A stretch of 63,778 bases of DNA from an uncultured Lachnospiraceae bacterium (GCA_902789175.1 CADANF010000009.1:1-63778); one strand, 5' to 3'; positions 46,359 through 56,625 are shown, counted from the stretch's first letter. Program-made: numbers and translations. Notes: generated by a model not told the origin, from the letters alone.

Positions 46359-47108
46359 ATGAGACTAGATATAGTTTATGAAGATGAATATATGATTGCT
46401 GTTATAAAGCCTTATGGTGTTCCTTCTCAGGCTGATCACTCAAATGAAGAGGATATGCTTTCTAGAGTTAAGAATTATCTTTTTGAGACTTCAGACAGCG
46501 GCGAGGAGCCTTATCTTGCAGTTATAAACAGACTGGATCGTCCGGTATCCGGAATTATCCTTTTTGCAAAGGATGAACAGACTGCAGCAGCGCTTTCTGA
46601 TATGATCCAGGACAGGCAGATAGATAAATATTACCAGGCGGTAGTTATGGGAGAACCTGATGAACCTGAAGGTGATTTTTCAGATTATTTGATAGCAGAT
46701 AAGAAGACAAATATGTCTAAAATTGTGTCAAAAGATACAAAGGGGGCGAAGAAGGCGGAGCTTTCATATGAAGTGCTTGACGGACTTGATACGGATATAG
46801 GACCTCTTACATACCTTCTTATACAGCTCCATACGGGAAGACATCATCAGATTCGATGCCAGTTAGCTTATCATGGAATGCCAATCTATGGAGACCAGAA
46901 ATACGGTAAAAAAATAAAGAGCTCTTCAAACAATAAGGGAGCAAAGAATAGCAAAGGAAAAGATAAAAAGAAATCAGGGGCTATTAGAGAAATTGGACTT
47001 TATTCCACAAGAATAGAGTTTACTCATCCTGTGACAGGAGAAGAGATTGTTCTTCACAGGGAGCCGGAAGGTCAGGCATTTGATGAAATAGATGATGAGG
47101 AATTTTAA
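46359..47108 (+). CDS. RluA-family pseudouridine synthase
   Basis: 249 aa. The catalytic Asp is D60 in NRLDRPVSG (family HRLDRxTSG; here Asn replaces His). QLHTGRHHQIRCQLAYHGMP near 155-174 and GDQKYG follow as in RluA/RluD. A Lys/Ser-rich insertion at about 187-207 is low complexity. No S4 domain, so more like RluA/TruC-type enzymes; the target rRNA or tRNA uridine is not predictable. The stop lies just before the cca start. Confidence 0.88.
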   Translation: MRLDIVYEDEYMIAVIKPYGVPSQADHSNEEDMLSRVKNYLFETSDSGEEPYLAVINRLDRPVSGIILFAKDEQTAAALSDMIQDRQIDKYYQAVVMGEPDEPEGDFSDYLIADKKTNMSKIVSKDTKGAKKAELSYEVLDGLDTDIGPLTYLLIQLHTGRHHQIRCQLAYHGMPIYGDQKYGKKIKSSSNNKGAKNSKGKDKKKSGAIREIGLYSTRIEFTHPVTGEEIVLHREPEGQAFDEIDDEEF

Positions 47109-47109
47109 T

Positions 47110-48450
47110 ATGATAGAGATTAATATTCCTGAAAATGTTGAATATATTATAAGCCACCTGGAAGAAGCTGGATTTGAAGCTTATGCTGTAGGCGGTTGTA
47201 TAAGAGATAGCCTCTTGGGAAGAAATCCTGCGGATTGGGATATTACTACATCTGCAATGCCTGAAGAAGTAAAGAAACTCTTTAAGATAACCATAGATAC
47301 AGGAATCCAGCATGGAACAGTTACTGTGCTTTTAGACCATGTGGGATATGAAGTTACTACTTATAGAGTTGACGGGAAATATACTGATCACAGAAGACCG
47401 GATCAGGTATCATTTACAAGGAATCTGTCTGAGGACTTAAAGAGAAGAGATTTTACCATAAATGCCATGGCTTATAACAGGTCAAAGGGGCTGGTAGATC
47501 TTTATGGCGGAATAGAGGATCTAAAATATAAGATCATTCGTTGTGTAGGAAATCCCGACGAAAGATTTGATGAAGATGCTCTAAGGATCATGAGGGCTGT
47601 AAGATTTGCGGCTCAGTTAGGATTTAACATTGATAGTGAGACTAAAAAAGCTGTTACAAAACATGCTGAAGAATTAAAAAATGTAAGCGCTGAACGTATT
47701 GAAACAGAGCTTACAAAGCTTCTTTTATCAAAGCATCCTGAAGAGGTTGAAGAACTCTATGATCTGGGGATAACTAAGGTTATCCTGCCTGAATTTGATG
47801 AGTGTATGGAGACTCAGCAGAACACACCATATCATTTGTATGATGTGGGACATCATATAATAGAAGTGCTAAAAAATGTACCTGCCACCAAAGTGCTTCG
47901 TTATGCCGCCCTTTTCCACGACATTGGAAAACCGGAAGTACGCACTACCGATGAAAATGGAGTGGATCATTTTAAAGGGCATAATGAAGTATCAGAAAAG
48001 ATGGCAGGAAAGATCTTAAAGCGTCTTAAAATGGATAATGCTACCATAAATGATGTTAAACGTATAGTGCTTTGGCATGATTATGGAATTTATGGTGGTA
48101 TAAAGAAGAATACCTTGAGACGTGCATTAAATAAAATGGGTCCGGAGTATTTTGACAGCTATATCATAATAAGAAAGGCTGATATGGCGGGACAGAGTGA
48201 TTATAAGGCGGCTGAAAAACAGGAAAGACTTGATGAGATTATAAAAATGCATGATAAGATCATTGCTGACAATGATGCACTTTCGCTTAAGGATCTTAAG
48301 ATCGGAGGAAAAGACCTTATGGATATTGGGGTTGATAAGGGGCCGATGATCGGAAAAATCTTAAACTCATTATTAGACTGTGTTATGGATGAGCCAGGTC
48401 TTAACGAAAAGGAGAAACTTATAGAGATTGTTAAAAAAGAGTGGCTCTAA
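47110..48450 (+). CDS. cca: CCA tRNA nucleotidyltransferase with HD domain
   Basis: 446 aa from ATG 47110, with GAGGAA 7 nt upstream; ATG 47092 inside the rluA-like gene lacks a ribosome binding site. Adds or repairs the 3' CCA of tRNA. Pol-beta head VGGCIRDSLLG near 23-33 with metal-binding DWD in the following strand, RRDFTINAMAY near 117 and an HD phosphohydrolase domain (LFHDIGKP near 269-276, RIVLWHDYG near 314). Coupled to the pseudouridine synthase gene by a 1-nt gap. Confidence 0.94.
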   Translation: MIEINIPENVEYIISHLEEAGFEAYAVGGCIRDSLLGRNPADWDITTSAMPEEVKKLFKITIDTGIQHGTVTVLLDHVGYEVTTYRVDGKYTDHRRPDQVSFTRNLSEDLKRRDFTINAMAYNRSKGLVDLYGGIEDLKYKIIRCVGNPDERFDEDALRIMRAVRFAAQLGFNIDSETKKAVTKHAEELKNVSAERIETELTKLLLSKHPEEVEELYDLGITKVILPEFDECMETQQNTPYHLYDVGHHIIEVLKNVPATKVLRYAALFHDIGKPEVRTTDENGVDHFKGHNEVSEKMAGKILKRLKMDNATINDVKRIVLWHDYGIYGGIKKNTLRRALNKMGPEYFDSYIIIRKADMAGQSDYKAAEKQERLDEIIKMHDKIIADNDALSLKDLKIGGKDLMDIGVDKGPMIGKILNSLLDCVMDEPGLNEKEKLIEIVKKEWL

Positions 48451-48455
48451 AAGGT

Positions 48456-48484
48456 TTTACAAACACCTGAGATTAATGTATAAT
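48456..48484 (+). promoter_or_regulatory. Promoter of the phosphohexomutase gene
   Basis: TTTACA (48456-48461) and TATAAT (48479-48484), 17-nt spacing, 67 nt before ATG 48552. Confidence 0.65.
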
Positions 48485-48551
48485 ACAGGCTGATTTAGAA
48501 AAAATGTATGTGGGGCATTAGTGAAGAAATACCTAGATACGGAGGAAAGAT

Positions 48552-50288
48552 ATGTCAGATTACATGAAAGCATATGAAGAGTGGATCAATAATTCATTTT
48601 TCGATGAAGAAACAAAGAAAGAATTAGAAGCAATCAAGGCAGATGAAAAAGAGATCAGAGAAAGGTTCTCATGTGATCTTGAATTCGGTACAGCTGGTCT
48701 TAGAGGCATCATTGGTGCTGGTACAAACCGTATGAATGATTATGTAGTTGCAAGAGCTACACAGGGACTTGCCAATTACATCATTAAATGTAACGGACAG
48801 GACCGTGGCGTTGCTATTGCTTATGATTCAAGAAATTTCTCTCCTGAATTTGCTGATATTGCAGCTCGCGTACTTGCAGCTAATGGTATCAAAGCATACA
48901 GATTTGATACACTTCGCCCTACACCAGAATTATCATTTGCAGTAAGACATTTTAATTGCATTGCTGGTATTAATATCACAGCCAGCCATAACCCGGCTAA
49001 GTATAATGGTTATAAGGTTTACTGGGAAGATGGCGCACAGATTACACCTCCTCATGATACAGGAATCATGGATGAGGTTAAGGCAATCTCAGTTACAGAT
49101 GCAAAGATCATCTCTAAGGAAGAAGCAGAAGCTAAGGGACTTTACATCACAATCGGAACAGAAGTTGATGATGTTTACTGCAAGGAAGTTGAAAAGCAGG
49201 TAATCCATCAGGATACTATTGATAAGTATGCCAAGGAATTAAAGGTTGTATATACACCTCTTCATGGTACAGGTAATGTGCTTGTAAGACGTGTATTAAA
49301 GGAGCTTGGATTTGAGAATGTTTATGTAGTAGAGGAACAGGAAAAGCCGGATGGTAACTTCCCTACAGTTCCATATCCAAATCCTGAAGCAAGAGAGGCA
49401 TTTGAGCTTGCTCTTAACTTAGCAAAGGAGAAGGATGCAGATCTCGTTCTTGCTACTGACCCTGATGCAGACAGACTTGGTGTATATGTAAAGGACACAA
49501 AGTCTGGTGAATATAAGTGCCTTACAGGAAATATGTCAGGAAGCCTTCTTGCTGAATATGAGATCAGCCAGACCGCTGCTGTTAAGGGACTTCCAGCAGA
49601 CGGAAAGCTTGTAAAGACTATTGTTACTACAAATCTTGCTGACATGGTAGCCAGAGCTTATAACGTTGAGCTTGAAGAGTGTCTTACAGGATTTAAGTAT
49701 ATCGGACAGAGAATCCTTAATTATGAGACAACCGGTGTTGGAACATATCTCTTTGGTTTTGAAGAGAGTTATGGATGCCTTATCGGAACATATGCAAGAG
49801 ATAAGGATGCAGTTGTAGCTACTATGGCTCTTTGCGAAGCTGCTACATATTATAAGTCACTTGGAAAGACTCTCTGGGATGCTATGGTTGATATGTATGA
49901 GAAGTATGGCTACTGGAAGGACGCCATCACTACTATCACTATGGAAGGTCTCGATGGAATCGCTAAGATAAGGAGCATCATGACAGCTCTCAGAAATACA
50001 GAGATCAGTGAGATTGCCGGATACGAGGTACTTAAGGCACGTGACTATTCAAATGACACAATTAAGGATGTTAAGACTGGAAATGTTACACCAACTGGAC
50101 TTCCAAGTTCAAATGTTCTTTATTATGATCTTTCAGATGACGCATGGCTTTGTGTAAGACCTTCAGGTACAGAGCCAAAGATTAAGTTCTACTATGGAGT
50201 TAAGGGAACATCACTTGCAGATGCTGATAAGAAGTCAGATGATTTTGCTAAGGCAGTTCAGGAAATGATCGACAAATTAGATGTTTAG
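48552..50288 (+). CDS. Phosphoglucomutase/phosphomannomutase (alpha-D-phosphohexomutase)
   Basis: 578 aa, the length of PgcA/PGM2-type enzymes. The phosphoserine is S145 in TASHNP (143-148), the metal loop is TDPDADRLG near 301-309, the sugar-binding loop GFEESYG near 403-409 and the phosphate loop RPSGTEPKIK near 537-546. It interconverts hexose 1- and 6-phosphates. GGAGGAAAGAT precedes ATG 48552. Single gene with own promoter and terminator; GlcP versus ManP preference not resolvable. Confidence 0.94.
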   Translation: MSDYMKAYEEWINNSFFDEETKKELEAIKADEKEIRERFSCDLEFGTAGLRGIIGAGTNRMNDYVVARATQGLANYIIKCNGQDRGVAIAYDSRNFSPEFADIAARVLAANGIKAYRFDTLRPTPELSFAVRHFNCIAGINITASHNPAKYNGYKVYWEDGAQITPPHDTGIMDEVKAISVTDAKIISKEEAEAKGLYITIGTEVDDVYCKEVEKQVIHQDTIDKYAKELKVVYTPLHGTGNVLVRRVLKELGFENVYVVEEQEKPDGNFPTVPYPNPEAREAFELALNLAKEKDADLVLATDPDADRLGVYVKDTKSGEYKCLTGNMSGSLLAEYEISQTAAVKGLPADGKLVKTIVTTNLADMVARAYNVELEECLTGFKYIGQRILNYETTGVGTYLFGFEESYGCLIGTYARDKDAVVATMALCEAATYYKSLGKTLWDAMVDMYEKYGYWKDAITTITMEGLDGIAKIRSIMTALRNTEISEIAGYEVLKARDYSNDTIKDVKTGNVTPTGLPSSNVLYYDLSDDAWLCVRPSGTEPKIKFYYGVKGTSLADADKKSDDFAKAVQEMIDKLDV

Positions 50289-50295
50289 TATACAA

Positions 50296-50331
50296 AAAAC
50301 CTCCACGACTGATGTTCGTGGAGGTCTTTTA
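50296..50331. terminator. Bidirectional terminator after the phosphohexomutase gene
   Basis: ACCTCCACGA pairs with TCGTGGAGGT around a 7-nt loop, followed by CTTTTA; on the minus strand AAAAAC-type flank also serves the AAA+ gene that ends at 50337. Confidence 0.9.
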
Positions 50332-50336
50332 ATTAT

Positions 50337-51821
50337 TTACAATTCTTCATCTGGTAAGGAATCTTGAGGAAGTTCTTCTTCCACATCCTTTTTTGTAAGA
50401 GTCTTAAGCTGGGCATCGGTTACTTCACTTAAAGTTACAAGGCGGGATGCCTGTCTTTCGATACATCTTTCAAGATAGTTTCTTACTTCACGGGCATTGG
50501 CAAAATTTTCATCATGCTTTAAAGCTCTTTTTGTAAGATAATCAAGTATATATTCGGCAGCGGCCTTATTAGGAGTATAGTCCTGCTTTTTTGACATGGA
50601 TAAGAATATCTTATTAAGCTCTTCACCGGAATAATCGCTGAAGAAGATGTTCTTATTAAATCTGGATTTAAGGCCAGGATTTGATTCAACAAATTCCGCC
50701 ATTAGATCTGTGTAACCGGCAACAATTACGACCAAGTCGTCTCTGTTATCTTCCATTCTTTTAAGAAGAGTATCTACAGCTTCCTGACCGAAGTCCTTGG
50801 TGTCCTTACCTGCTGTAAGAGTATAAGCTTCATCGATAAAGAGGATTCCTCCGATGGCTGAATCGATAACTTCTGCTGTCTTTGCAGCGGTTTGACCGAT
50901 ATAACCTACAACAAGATCAGATCTGTCAACTTCTACTAACTGTCCCTGGCTTACAACACCAAGCTTCTTATAAATCTTTGCCAGGAGACGGGCAACAGTG
51001 GTTTTACCTGTTCCGGGATTGCCTGAAAATACCATATGAAGAGTAATATCTGGCTGCTTCATATCTCTTTCTTTTCTCATGTTTTTAATCTTGATGAGAT
51101 TAATCAGATTATAGAGATCATTTTTTACAGCATCAAGTCCAATGAGAGAATTGAGTTCTTCAAGATAATCTTCCAGAGTCTTATCATCCTCTTCTTCAGT
51201 AATTATAGGCTTTCCGTCTGAAGTTTTATTTTTAGCGGTGGCATACATTTTTCCGCTTATATCATTGCGGTTTTTGGCGGATTTAATAGTGGAAGCAGAA
51301 ATAGGTTCATTTGGTTTTCCGGTATTATAAAGGTTGCAATCTCTTAGATAATTATAGATTGTATTCATATAATTGGTAAGATTACCAACCTCGATAGTTG
51401 TAGAACCATTATCAGCAATGAATTCAGCCCCCATCTCATCAAATAATTCAGCGTACGCTTTGGCACTGGCTTTACCGTTTTCATCACGGACAGATTTGCC
51501 TGAAAGATCATACTTTGCAAAATATGTAAGAGATCTAGGAACTGTATTGATAAATTCCTTGCTTAAACACCTTTCATATCTGAATGAAAGAAATTTGTCT
51601 TTTGTCATATACATTGAAAGATAATTCATAACAAATTCAACATCAAAATTTATATTGGCATTCAGTGGCTCATATAAAAAGCAGAGATACTGGAGCATAT
51701 CAAACTTAAGCATATCGCGGATCGACATTGTTCCTTCAGGAACAATACCGCTGGTTGTAATTTCATCTGCTTTTTTATACATGACATCAATTCTTTTTTT
51801 TAGTTCTGTATTAGTTATCAT
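50337..51821 (-). CDS. AAA+ ATPase, CbbX/SpoVK-like
   Basis: 494 aa. The N-terminal 200 residues have no recognised fold. The AAA+ core starts at LNSLIGLDAVKNDL (about 228-241) with Walker A GNPGTGKT at 267-274, Walker B ILFIDEAYT near 324-332 and the Arg finger region NPGLKSRFNKNIFF near 375-388. CbbX/SpoVK AAA proteins remodel protein partners, rubisco in CbbX and spore-coat related in SpoVK; the target here is unknown. Neither rubisco nor sporulation genes flank it. Confidence 0.85.
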   Translation of the reverse strand: MITNTELKKRIDVMYKKADEITTSGIVPEGTMSIRDMLKFDMLQYLCFLYEPLNANINFDVEFVMNYLSMYMTKDKFLSFRYERCLSKEFINTVPRSLTYFAKYDLSGKSVRDENGKASAKAYAELFDEMGAEFIADNGSTTIEVGNLTNYMNTIYNYLRDCNLYNTGKPNEPISASTIKSAKNRNDISGKMYATAKNKTSDGKPIITEEEDDKTLEDYLEELNSLIGLDAVKNDLYNLINLIKIKNMRKERDMKQPDITLHMVFSGNPGTGKTTVARLLAKIYKKLGVVSQGQLVEVDRSDLVVGYIGQTAAKTAEVIDSAIGGILFIDEAYTLTAGKDTKDFGQEAVDTLLKRMEDNRDDLVVIVAGYTDLMAEFVESNPGLKSRFNKNIFFSDYSGEELNKIFLSMSKKQDYTPNKAAAEYILDYLTKRALKHDENFANAREVRNYLERCIERQASRLVTLSEVTDAQLKTLTKKDVEEELPQDSLPDEEL

Positions 51822-51946
51822 TTTATCCCCTTTAACCCAATGATTAATTTTCTAAAAAACATAAGAATATCCTAAATATAGCATATTACGGATAAAAATT
51901 CATTATAGTTTCCTGCACTTATAGATTAAATTTAGATTAAAATAGT

Positions 51947-52819
51947 TCATGACTTAGCTTTAATTTTTAAGGTGTAGTGCCATTTTATTATGGCGATACC
52001 GATTATTATGCCATAGCCTATGAATGATAAAAGATCAGGTAATTCGCCAAAGAAGAAAAAGCCCAGTATGGCAGCAAATAAAACCTGGGAATAATCATAA
52101 ACAGATATTTCCGCGGCAGGGGCATAACTATATGCGGCAGTGATATTCAGCTGTCCTATCATGGCAAAGGTGCCTGATAAAAGTAAGAATACAAACTGCT
52201 TTAAGCTCATTGGAACCCAGTAGATTATCATAAAGGGCAGAGTTACCATGGACGAGAAAAGTGAAAAGCACATGACTACAACAGGACCGCGTTCTCCATT
52301 TCGGGTAACTCTTCTGACGAACGAGTAAGCTGTACCGGCAGCAAATCCTCCAAACAATCCAACAAAAGCAGGAAGGCTTGCGAGTCCAGCAGATGGTTTG
52401 ACTATTAAGACAGCACCAAGAAATGCTACGATGATAGAGAACCATTCTACCTTATCAGGGATCTCTTTTAATATAAAAATGGACATAAGCATGGCAAAAA
52501 ATGGTGACATTTTATTAAGCATATTTGCATCCGCAAGGCCAAGTCTGTCGATGGCCCAGAAGTTAGCGATAAGGCCGGCTGTGCCGAAGAAACTGCGGAA
52601 AAAGAGGCTGGGATAACTTTGTTTTTTTATATGAAATTTTTCTTTTGATCTGGAAAGCATGATTACAGACAGAAATAAAGCGACAATATTTCTGAAAAAA
52701 GCTTTCTCCATAGTAGGCAGGTCTCCGGCAAGTTTTAAAAAAAGAGTCATAAGAGAAAAGCCGAAGGCAGCAATAAGTATATGTATTATCCCGAGTTTTG
52801 AATTTTTTTCTTTAATCAT
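51947..52819 (-). CDS. EamA/DMT-family transporter
   Basis: 290 aa with ten hydrophobic spans in two EamA repeats. The N-terminal repeat contains KAFFRNIVALFLS near 39-51 and the second starts around residue 150. Drug/metabolite transporters of this family export amino acids, nucleosides or other small molecules; no substrate is indicated. Minus-strand single gene; the 125-nt gap to the AAA+ gene start shows nothing notable. Confidence 0.88.
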   Translation of the reverse strand: MIKEKNSKLGIIHILIAAFGFSLMTLFLKLAGDLPTMEKAFFRNIVALFLSVIMLSRSKEKFHIKKQSYPSLFFRSFFGTAGLIANFWAIDRLGLADANMLNKMSPFFAMLMSIFILKEIPDKVEWFSIIVAFLGAVLIVKPSAGLASLPAFVGLFGGFAAGTAYSFVRRVTRNGERGPVVVMCFSLFSSMVTLPFMIIYWVPMSLKQFVFLLLSGTFAMIGQLNITAAYSYAPAAEISVYDYSQVLFAAILGFFFFGELPDLLSFIGYGIIIGIAIIKWHYTLKIKAKS

Positions 52820-52972
52820 TTCTATTGATTCCTTATTATGATGTGTAGTTTATGGTATTAAGACATTGTATAACTATAAACAAAAATTTTCTATAAAGTT
52901 TTTCTATAAAGGGTTAGCAAAAAAAATATGTGGATTCCAAAGATTAATATTAATGCTCCGGCAATAAAGACT

Positions 52973-53003
52973 AAAAAAGCACTTTTAAAGAGTGCTTTTT
53001 TTT
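52973..53003. terminator. Terminator-like hairpin upstream of hisA
   Basis: AAAAAAGCACT pairs with AGTGCTTTTTT around TTTAA, 11-bp stem flanked by A and T runs. No plus-strand gene precedes it within 2.6 kb, so it is either an attenuator in the hisA leader, a block to antisense readthrough, or a relic. A TTTCTATAAAG direct repeat lies at about 52888-52911. The remainder of the 232-nt gap has no gene. Confidence 0.6.
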
Positions 53004-53051
53004 ATGATTAGTTGTAATATAGTAACATATGATTTTTGAAAGGAAGATAAT

Positions 53052-53831
53052 ATGAAATTCAGACCTTGTATAGATATTCATGATGGAAATGTTACCCAGA
53101 TAGTTGGCGGAAGCTTGAGTGATACAGAAGGTGCAACAAAGAACTTTGTATCAAAGGCCGGCGGAGCTTTCTATGGCTGGATGTATAAGAGTTATAATCT
53201 TAAGGGCGGACATATCATAATGCTTAACCCTTCAGGAACTCCGGAATATGAGATGGATATGAAAGAAGCAGAGGCGGCACTTCATGCATATATGAATGGA
53301 TTTATGGTGGGTGGCGGAGTTACTGTTGACAACGCAAGACATTTTATAATACAGGGTGCAAGCCATGTTATCGTTACTTCTTATGTGTTTAAGGATGGAA
53401 AGATAAATTACGAAAACCTTGATAAAATGGTAAGGGAAGTAGGTAAGGAACATCTGGTATTAGATCTTTCCTGCAGAAAGAAAGATGGAAAGTATTATAT
53501 AGTTACGGACAGGTGGCAGAAGTTTACTGATACAGAAGTAACAATAGAGACATTAAAAGAATTGGAAAAATATGCAGCAGAATATCTTATTCATGCTGTT
53601 GATGTTGAAGGAAAGAAAGCAGGAATTGATGAAGAACTTATAAGTATGCTGGGAGAGTATGAAGGTATCCCGGTAACTTATGCAGGGGGAGTCAGTTCAT
53701 TTGAAGATCTTAAAAAAGTTAAAGAACTTGGAAAGTCAAGAGTTGATGTTACTATTGGAAGTGCACTTTCACTATTTGGTGGAGATATGCAGCTGGAAGA
53801 CGTATTGAAGTTTATAAACGAAGAACAATAG
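53052..53831 (+). CDS. hisA: HisA-type ProFAR isomerase, eukaryotic-like form
   Basis: 259 aa TIM barrel. Catalyses the Amadori rearrangement of ProFAR to PRFAR in histidine synthesis. The N-terminus FRPCIDIHDGNVTQIVGGSL with catalytic Asp near 8, GGGVTVDNA near 91-99 and YAGGVSSFEDL near 210-220 match the form known from yeast His6 and plants, which differs from standard bacterial HisA. It stands alone, away from other his genes, with GAAAGGAAG before ATG 53052; the YfhO-type gene follows after 20 nt. Confidence 0.88.
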   Translation: MKFRPCIDIHDGNVTQIVGGSLSDTEGATKNFVSKAGGAFYGWMYKSYNLKGGHIIMLNPSGTPEYEMDMKEAEAALHAYMNGFMVGGGVTVDNARHFIIQGASHVIVTSYVFKDGKINYENLDKMVREVGKEHLVLDLSCRKKDGKYYIVTDRWQKFTDTEVTIETLKELEKYAAEYLIHAVDVEGKKAGIDEELISMLGEYEGIPVTYAGGVSSFEDLKKVKELGKSRVDVTIGSALSLFGGDMQLEDVLKFINEEQ

Positions 53832-53851
53832 ACAGCAAGGATGGGCATAAT

Positions 53852-56497
53852 ATGGGGAAAATGGAGAAGATAAAAGTATTTATAGTTAATAAATTCAGCA
53901 AAGAAAAAAGGAAGGATTTCCTTTTCAGAAACTGGGCATCACTGTTATCTTTTGGGGTGGTAGCGGTGTTTATGCTCATAGTAATGATAGTTGGGAATGT
54001 TGCACCTTTTGGAACAAATGCATTTACAAAGGTTGACAGCATTCATCAATATATTCCATTTATGGCGGATTATCAAAGCAAGCTTAAGGAGGGCGGAAGT
54101 TTCCTTTATACCTGGAAGGTGGGGGGAGGCATTAATTTTATGTCCCTTTTACTTTATTATCTTGCGAGTCCGCTTAATCTTATTCTTATATTTTTCTCAA
54201 AAGAAGGAACAACGGCAGCTTTTTCAATACTCGTAGCTTTTAAAATAGCATTTAGCGCCTGGGCATTTACTTATATGCTCTCAAGAAGAAAGAAGAAGCC
54301 GGAGAATAATTTCTTAATGGCATCTTTCGGCCTTTTATATGCGCTGAATAATTATGTAGTAGGTTATTCCTGGAATATCATGTGGATGGATTGCATAATG
54401 GTCCTTCCTTTGGTGATCCTTGGATATGAGAGAATGATAAGATCAAAGGATATAAGACTTTATGTCCTTTCACTTTTCTATGTCCTTTATTGCAATTATT
54501 ATATTGCTTTTATAATCTGTATTTTTCTTGTCCTGTGGTTTTTTGCTACGGGGCATAGGAATATCAAAGGCTTTTTTACAGATGGGATAAGATTTGCCTG
54601 TTCTTCGCTTCTTGCAGCGGGACTTGCAGCATTTTCTCTTATAACTGCGTATTTTGCTATAATGAAGACTGCATCAGCTAAGTTCCAGCTTCCAAAGTTT
54701 GAATATTATGGCAGTTTTATAGAGCAGTGGAAGAAAGCAATCTTTTTAACTCCATATATAAATGCAGATAATTTTGATGGAAAGATCAATATTTATGCAG
54801 GAACTATCGCAGTTTTTGGAATGTTACTTTTCATGCTTAGCAATAGGATACCTTTAGCTGAAAGGATAAGAAAAGGGATTCTTATAGTAATACTTCTCTT
54901 TTCCTTCAATACAAAAATGTTGAATTATATATGGCATGGTTTCCATGATCAGTATGGTATCCCGAATAGATTTTCAATCGTATTTATATTTACGGAGCTT
55001 TATATAAGTTATATTGCTCTTGCAAAATTAAAGCAGACAGATCTGTGGCGTGTGGTCACAACCATAATAATTTCCTATGTTTTACTTATTATTGCAATAG
55101 TTAAGACGGATATAGGAGATTATATTCCTGAAAAAACAGTGGCATTGGTATCATTTATCCTGATCACTTTATATTCCGCTACTATTTTAGTGAGAAAATC
55201 AGGAAAGATAAAAAGTTATTTTACCACTCTTGCTTTATCAATATTAATAACCATAGAAATCATCACTTCTGCTGCGTTAGGTATCAAAAAAAATGATGTT
55301 GCATCAGCAGGTTATTATCAAAAATATACTGAGGAAATGGAAAGGGCTGTTAATTCTGTAAATATATATTCGGCTGCAAAAGGTTATGGATTAGTAAGAA
55401 GTGATATGTCATCTCATATAATGTTGGATGAAACGACATATAATGGCATGAATTCCATTGGAACATTTTGTTCCACAGTAAGAGGGGACATGGTGGATTT
55501 TGCAAATGATATAGGATTATATACAGGAGCCAATGAATATCTTTTCTATGGCGGAAATCCATTTGTAAATGACATACTGGGAGTTAGATTTGTATATAAC
55601 AGGATTGGAGAATTCTATGGTGCAGAAAAATTAGAAGAATGTTGTTATGAAAATGAAATAGTAAGGGTTTATGAAAATAAAAATGCACTGCCTATAGCCT
55701 ATGGTGCAGGGCATAATGTAATTGCCTGGCAGGAGGCTGAGACTTCTTCAACACCGGGTAAGAAGTTAAATGAATTAGCCAGACTTATGTCAGGTATAGA
55801 TGAACCGATATTTACTCTTAATGGAGAAGAATATGAGGTGGATGCTGAGAACTGCACAGTAAGGCTTGATAAAGAAAATAGCAGGCTTATACATTATAAG
55901 AATGCAAATAAGGATTCAATAATTACAATATCTTATACAGTAAAGCATGGCGGCAGAAGTCTTGCTAATATCAGGGGCAGCGGTATAAAGGAGGTTGATT
56001 ACCTTGTAAATGATATGCAGAAAGCATCTGACAGATATCAGAGTCAGTTATTTGATATGGGTGAAGTGAAAGTTGGAGACAGGATAACTTTTAATATAAA
56101 ACTTTCATCTTATGCAAAGCAAGAAGGATCCATAGGACTTTATATAAGTAAATGCAATATGGATGTGGAAGAAAAAGTAATAGAGAAGCTTCAGAAAAAT
56201 GCAATGAAGGTGACGTACTACTCAGATGATTCAATAGAGGGAGATATTAATCTAAATGAAGAACAGATCCTTTTTACTTCTATTCCCTATGATGAGGGAT
56301 GGCATATCTACTCAGACGGAAAAGAAGTTAATACTGTGAAGGTGGCAGAAGGTCTACTGGGGGCAAATATTGGTGAAGGAAAACACCATATTATAATGAA
56401 ATATATGCCACAGGGACTAATGGAAGGTGGAATCATCAGTATGATTTCCTTAATCATTTTCACAATTATGTGCATAAGATACAAAAAACATAGTTAA
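53852..56497 (+). CDS. YfhO-family polytopic membrane protein
   Basis: 881 aa: 12-13 membrane spans to about residue 480, then an extracellular beta-rich region of about 370 residues and a final span (about 855-875). VDSIHQYIPFMADYQSKL near 58-75 includes the acidic residue after the first span that is conserved in YfhO/GT-C-like proteins, and WKVGGGINF follows. YfhO proteins are linked to glycosylation of lipoteichoic acid in Bacillus; a polymer-modifying glycosyltransferase role is likely. GGATGGGCATAAT precedes ATG 53852. Confidence 0.85.
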   Translation: MGKMEKIKVFIVNKFSKEKRKDFLFRNWASLLSFGVVAVFMLIVMIVGNVAPFGTNAFTKVDSIHQYIPFMADYQSKLKEGGSFLYTWKVGGGINFMSLLLYYLASPLNLILIFFSKEGTTAAFSILVAFKIAFSAWAFTYMLSRRKKKPENNFLMASFGLLYALNNYVVGYSWNIMWMDCIMVLPLVILGYERMIRSKDIRLYVLSLFYVLYCNYYIAFIICIFLVLWFFATGHRNIKGFFTDGIRFACSSLLAAGLAAFSLITAYFAIMKTASAKFQLPKFEYYGSFIEQWKKAIFLTPYINADNFDGKINIYAGTIAVFGMLLFMLSNRIPLAERIRKGILIVILLFSFNTKMLNYIWHGFHDQYGIPNRFSIVFIFTELYISYIALAKLKQTDLWRVVTTIIISYVLLIIAIVKTDIGDYIPEKTVALVSFILITLYSATILVRKSGKIKSYFTTLALSILITIEIITSAALGIKKNDVASAGYYQKYTEEMERAVNSVNIYSAAKGYGLVRSDMSSHIMLDETTYNGMNSIGTFCSTVRGDMVDFANDIGLYTGANEYLFYGGNPFVNDILGVRFVYNRIGEFYGAEKLEECCYENEIVRVYENKNALPIAYGAGHNVIAWQEAETSSTPGKKLNELARLMSGIDEPIFTLNGEEYEVDAENCTVRLDKENSRLIHYKNANKDSIITISYTVKHGGRSLANIRGSGIKEVDYLVNDMQKASDRYQSQLFDMGEVKVGDRITFNIKLSSYAKQEGSIGLYISKCNMDVEEKVIEKLQKNAMKVTYYSDDSIEGDINLNEEQILFTSIPYDEGWHIYSDGKEVNTVKVAEGLLGANIGEGKHHIIMKYMPQGLMEGGIISMISLIIFTIMCIRYKKHS

Positions 56498-56525
56498 AAA
56501 TATACATATTTTACAAAGAAAGCCA

Positions 56526-56554
56526 TTGAACAAATAGAAATAATATAGTAATAT
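56526..56554 (+). promoter_or_regulatory. Promoter of the hybrid kinase gene
   Basis: TTGAAC (56526-56531) and TAATAT (56549-56554) with 17-nt spacing in the 128-nt gap before ATG 56626. Confidence 0.5.
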
Positions 56555-56625
56555 TATATATTAGGGAATAGAAAAATGTGCATGTTTGTACAAATTAGCT
56601 CAAAAGATCTTATTGGAGGGGTTAT

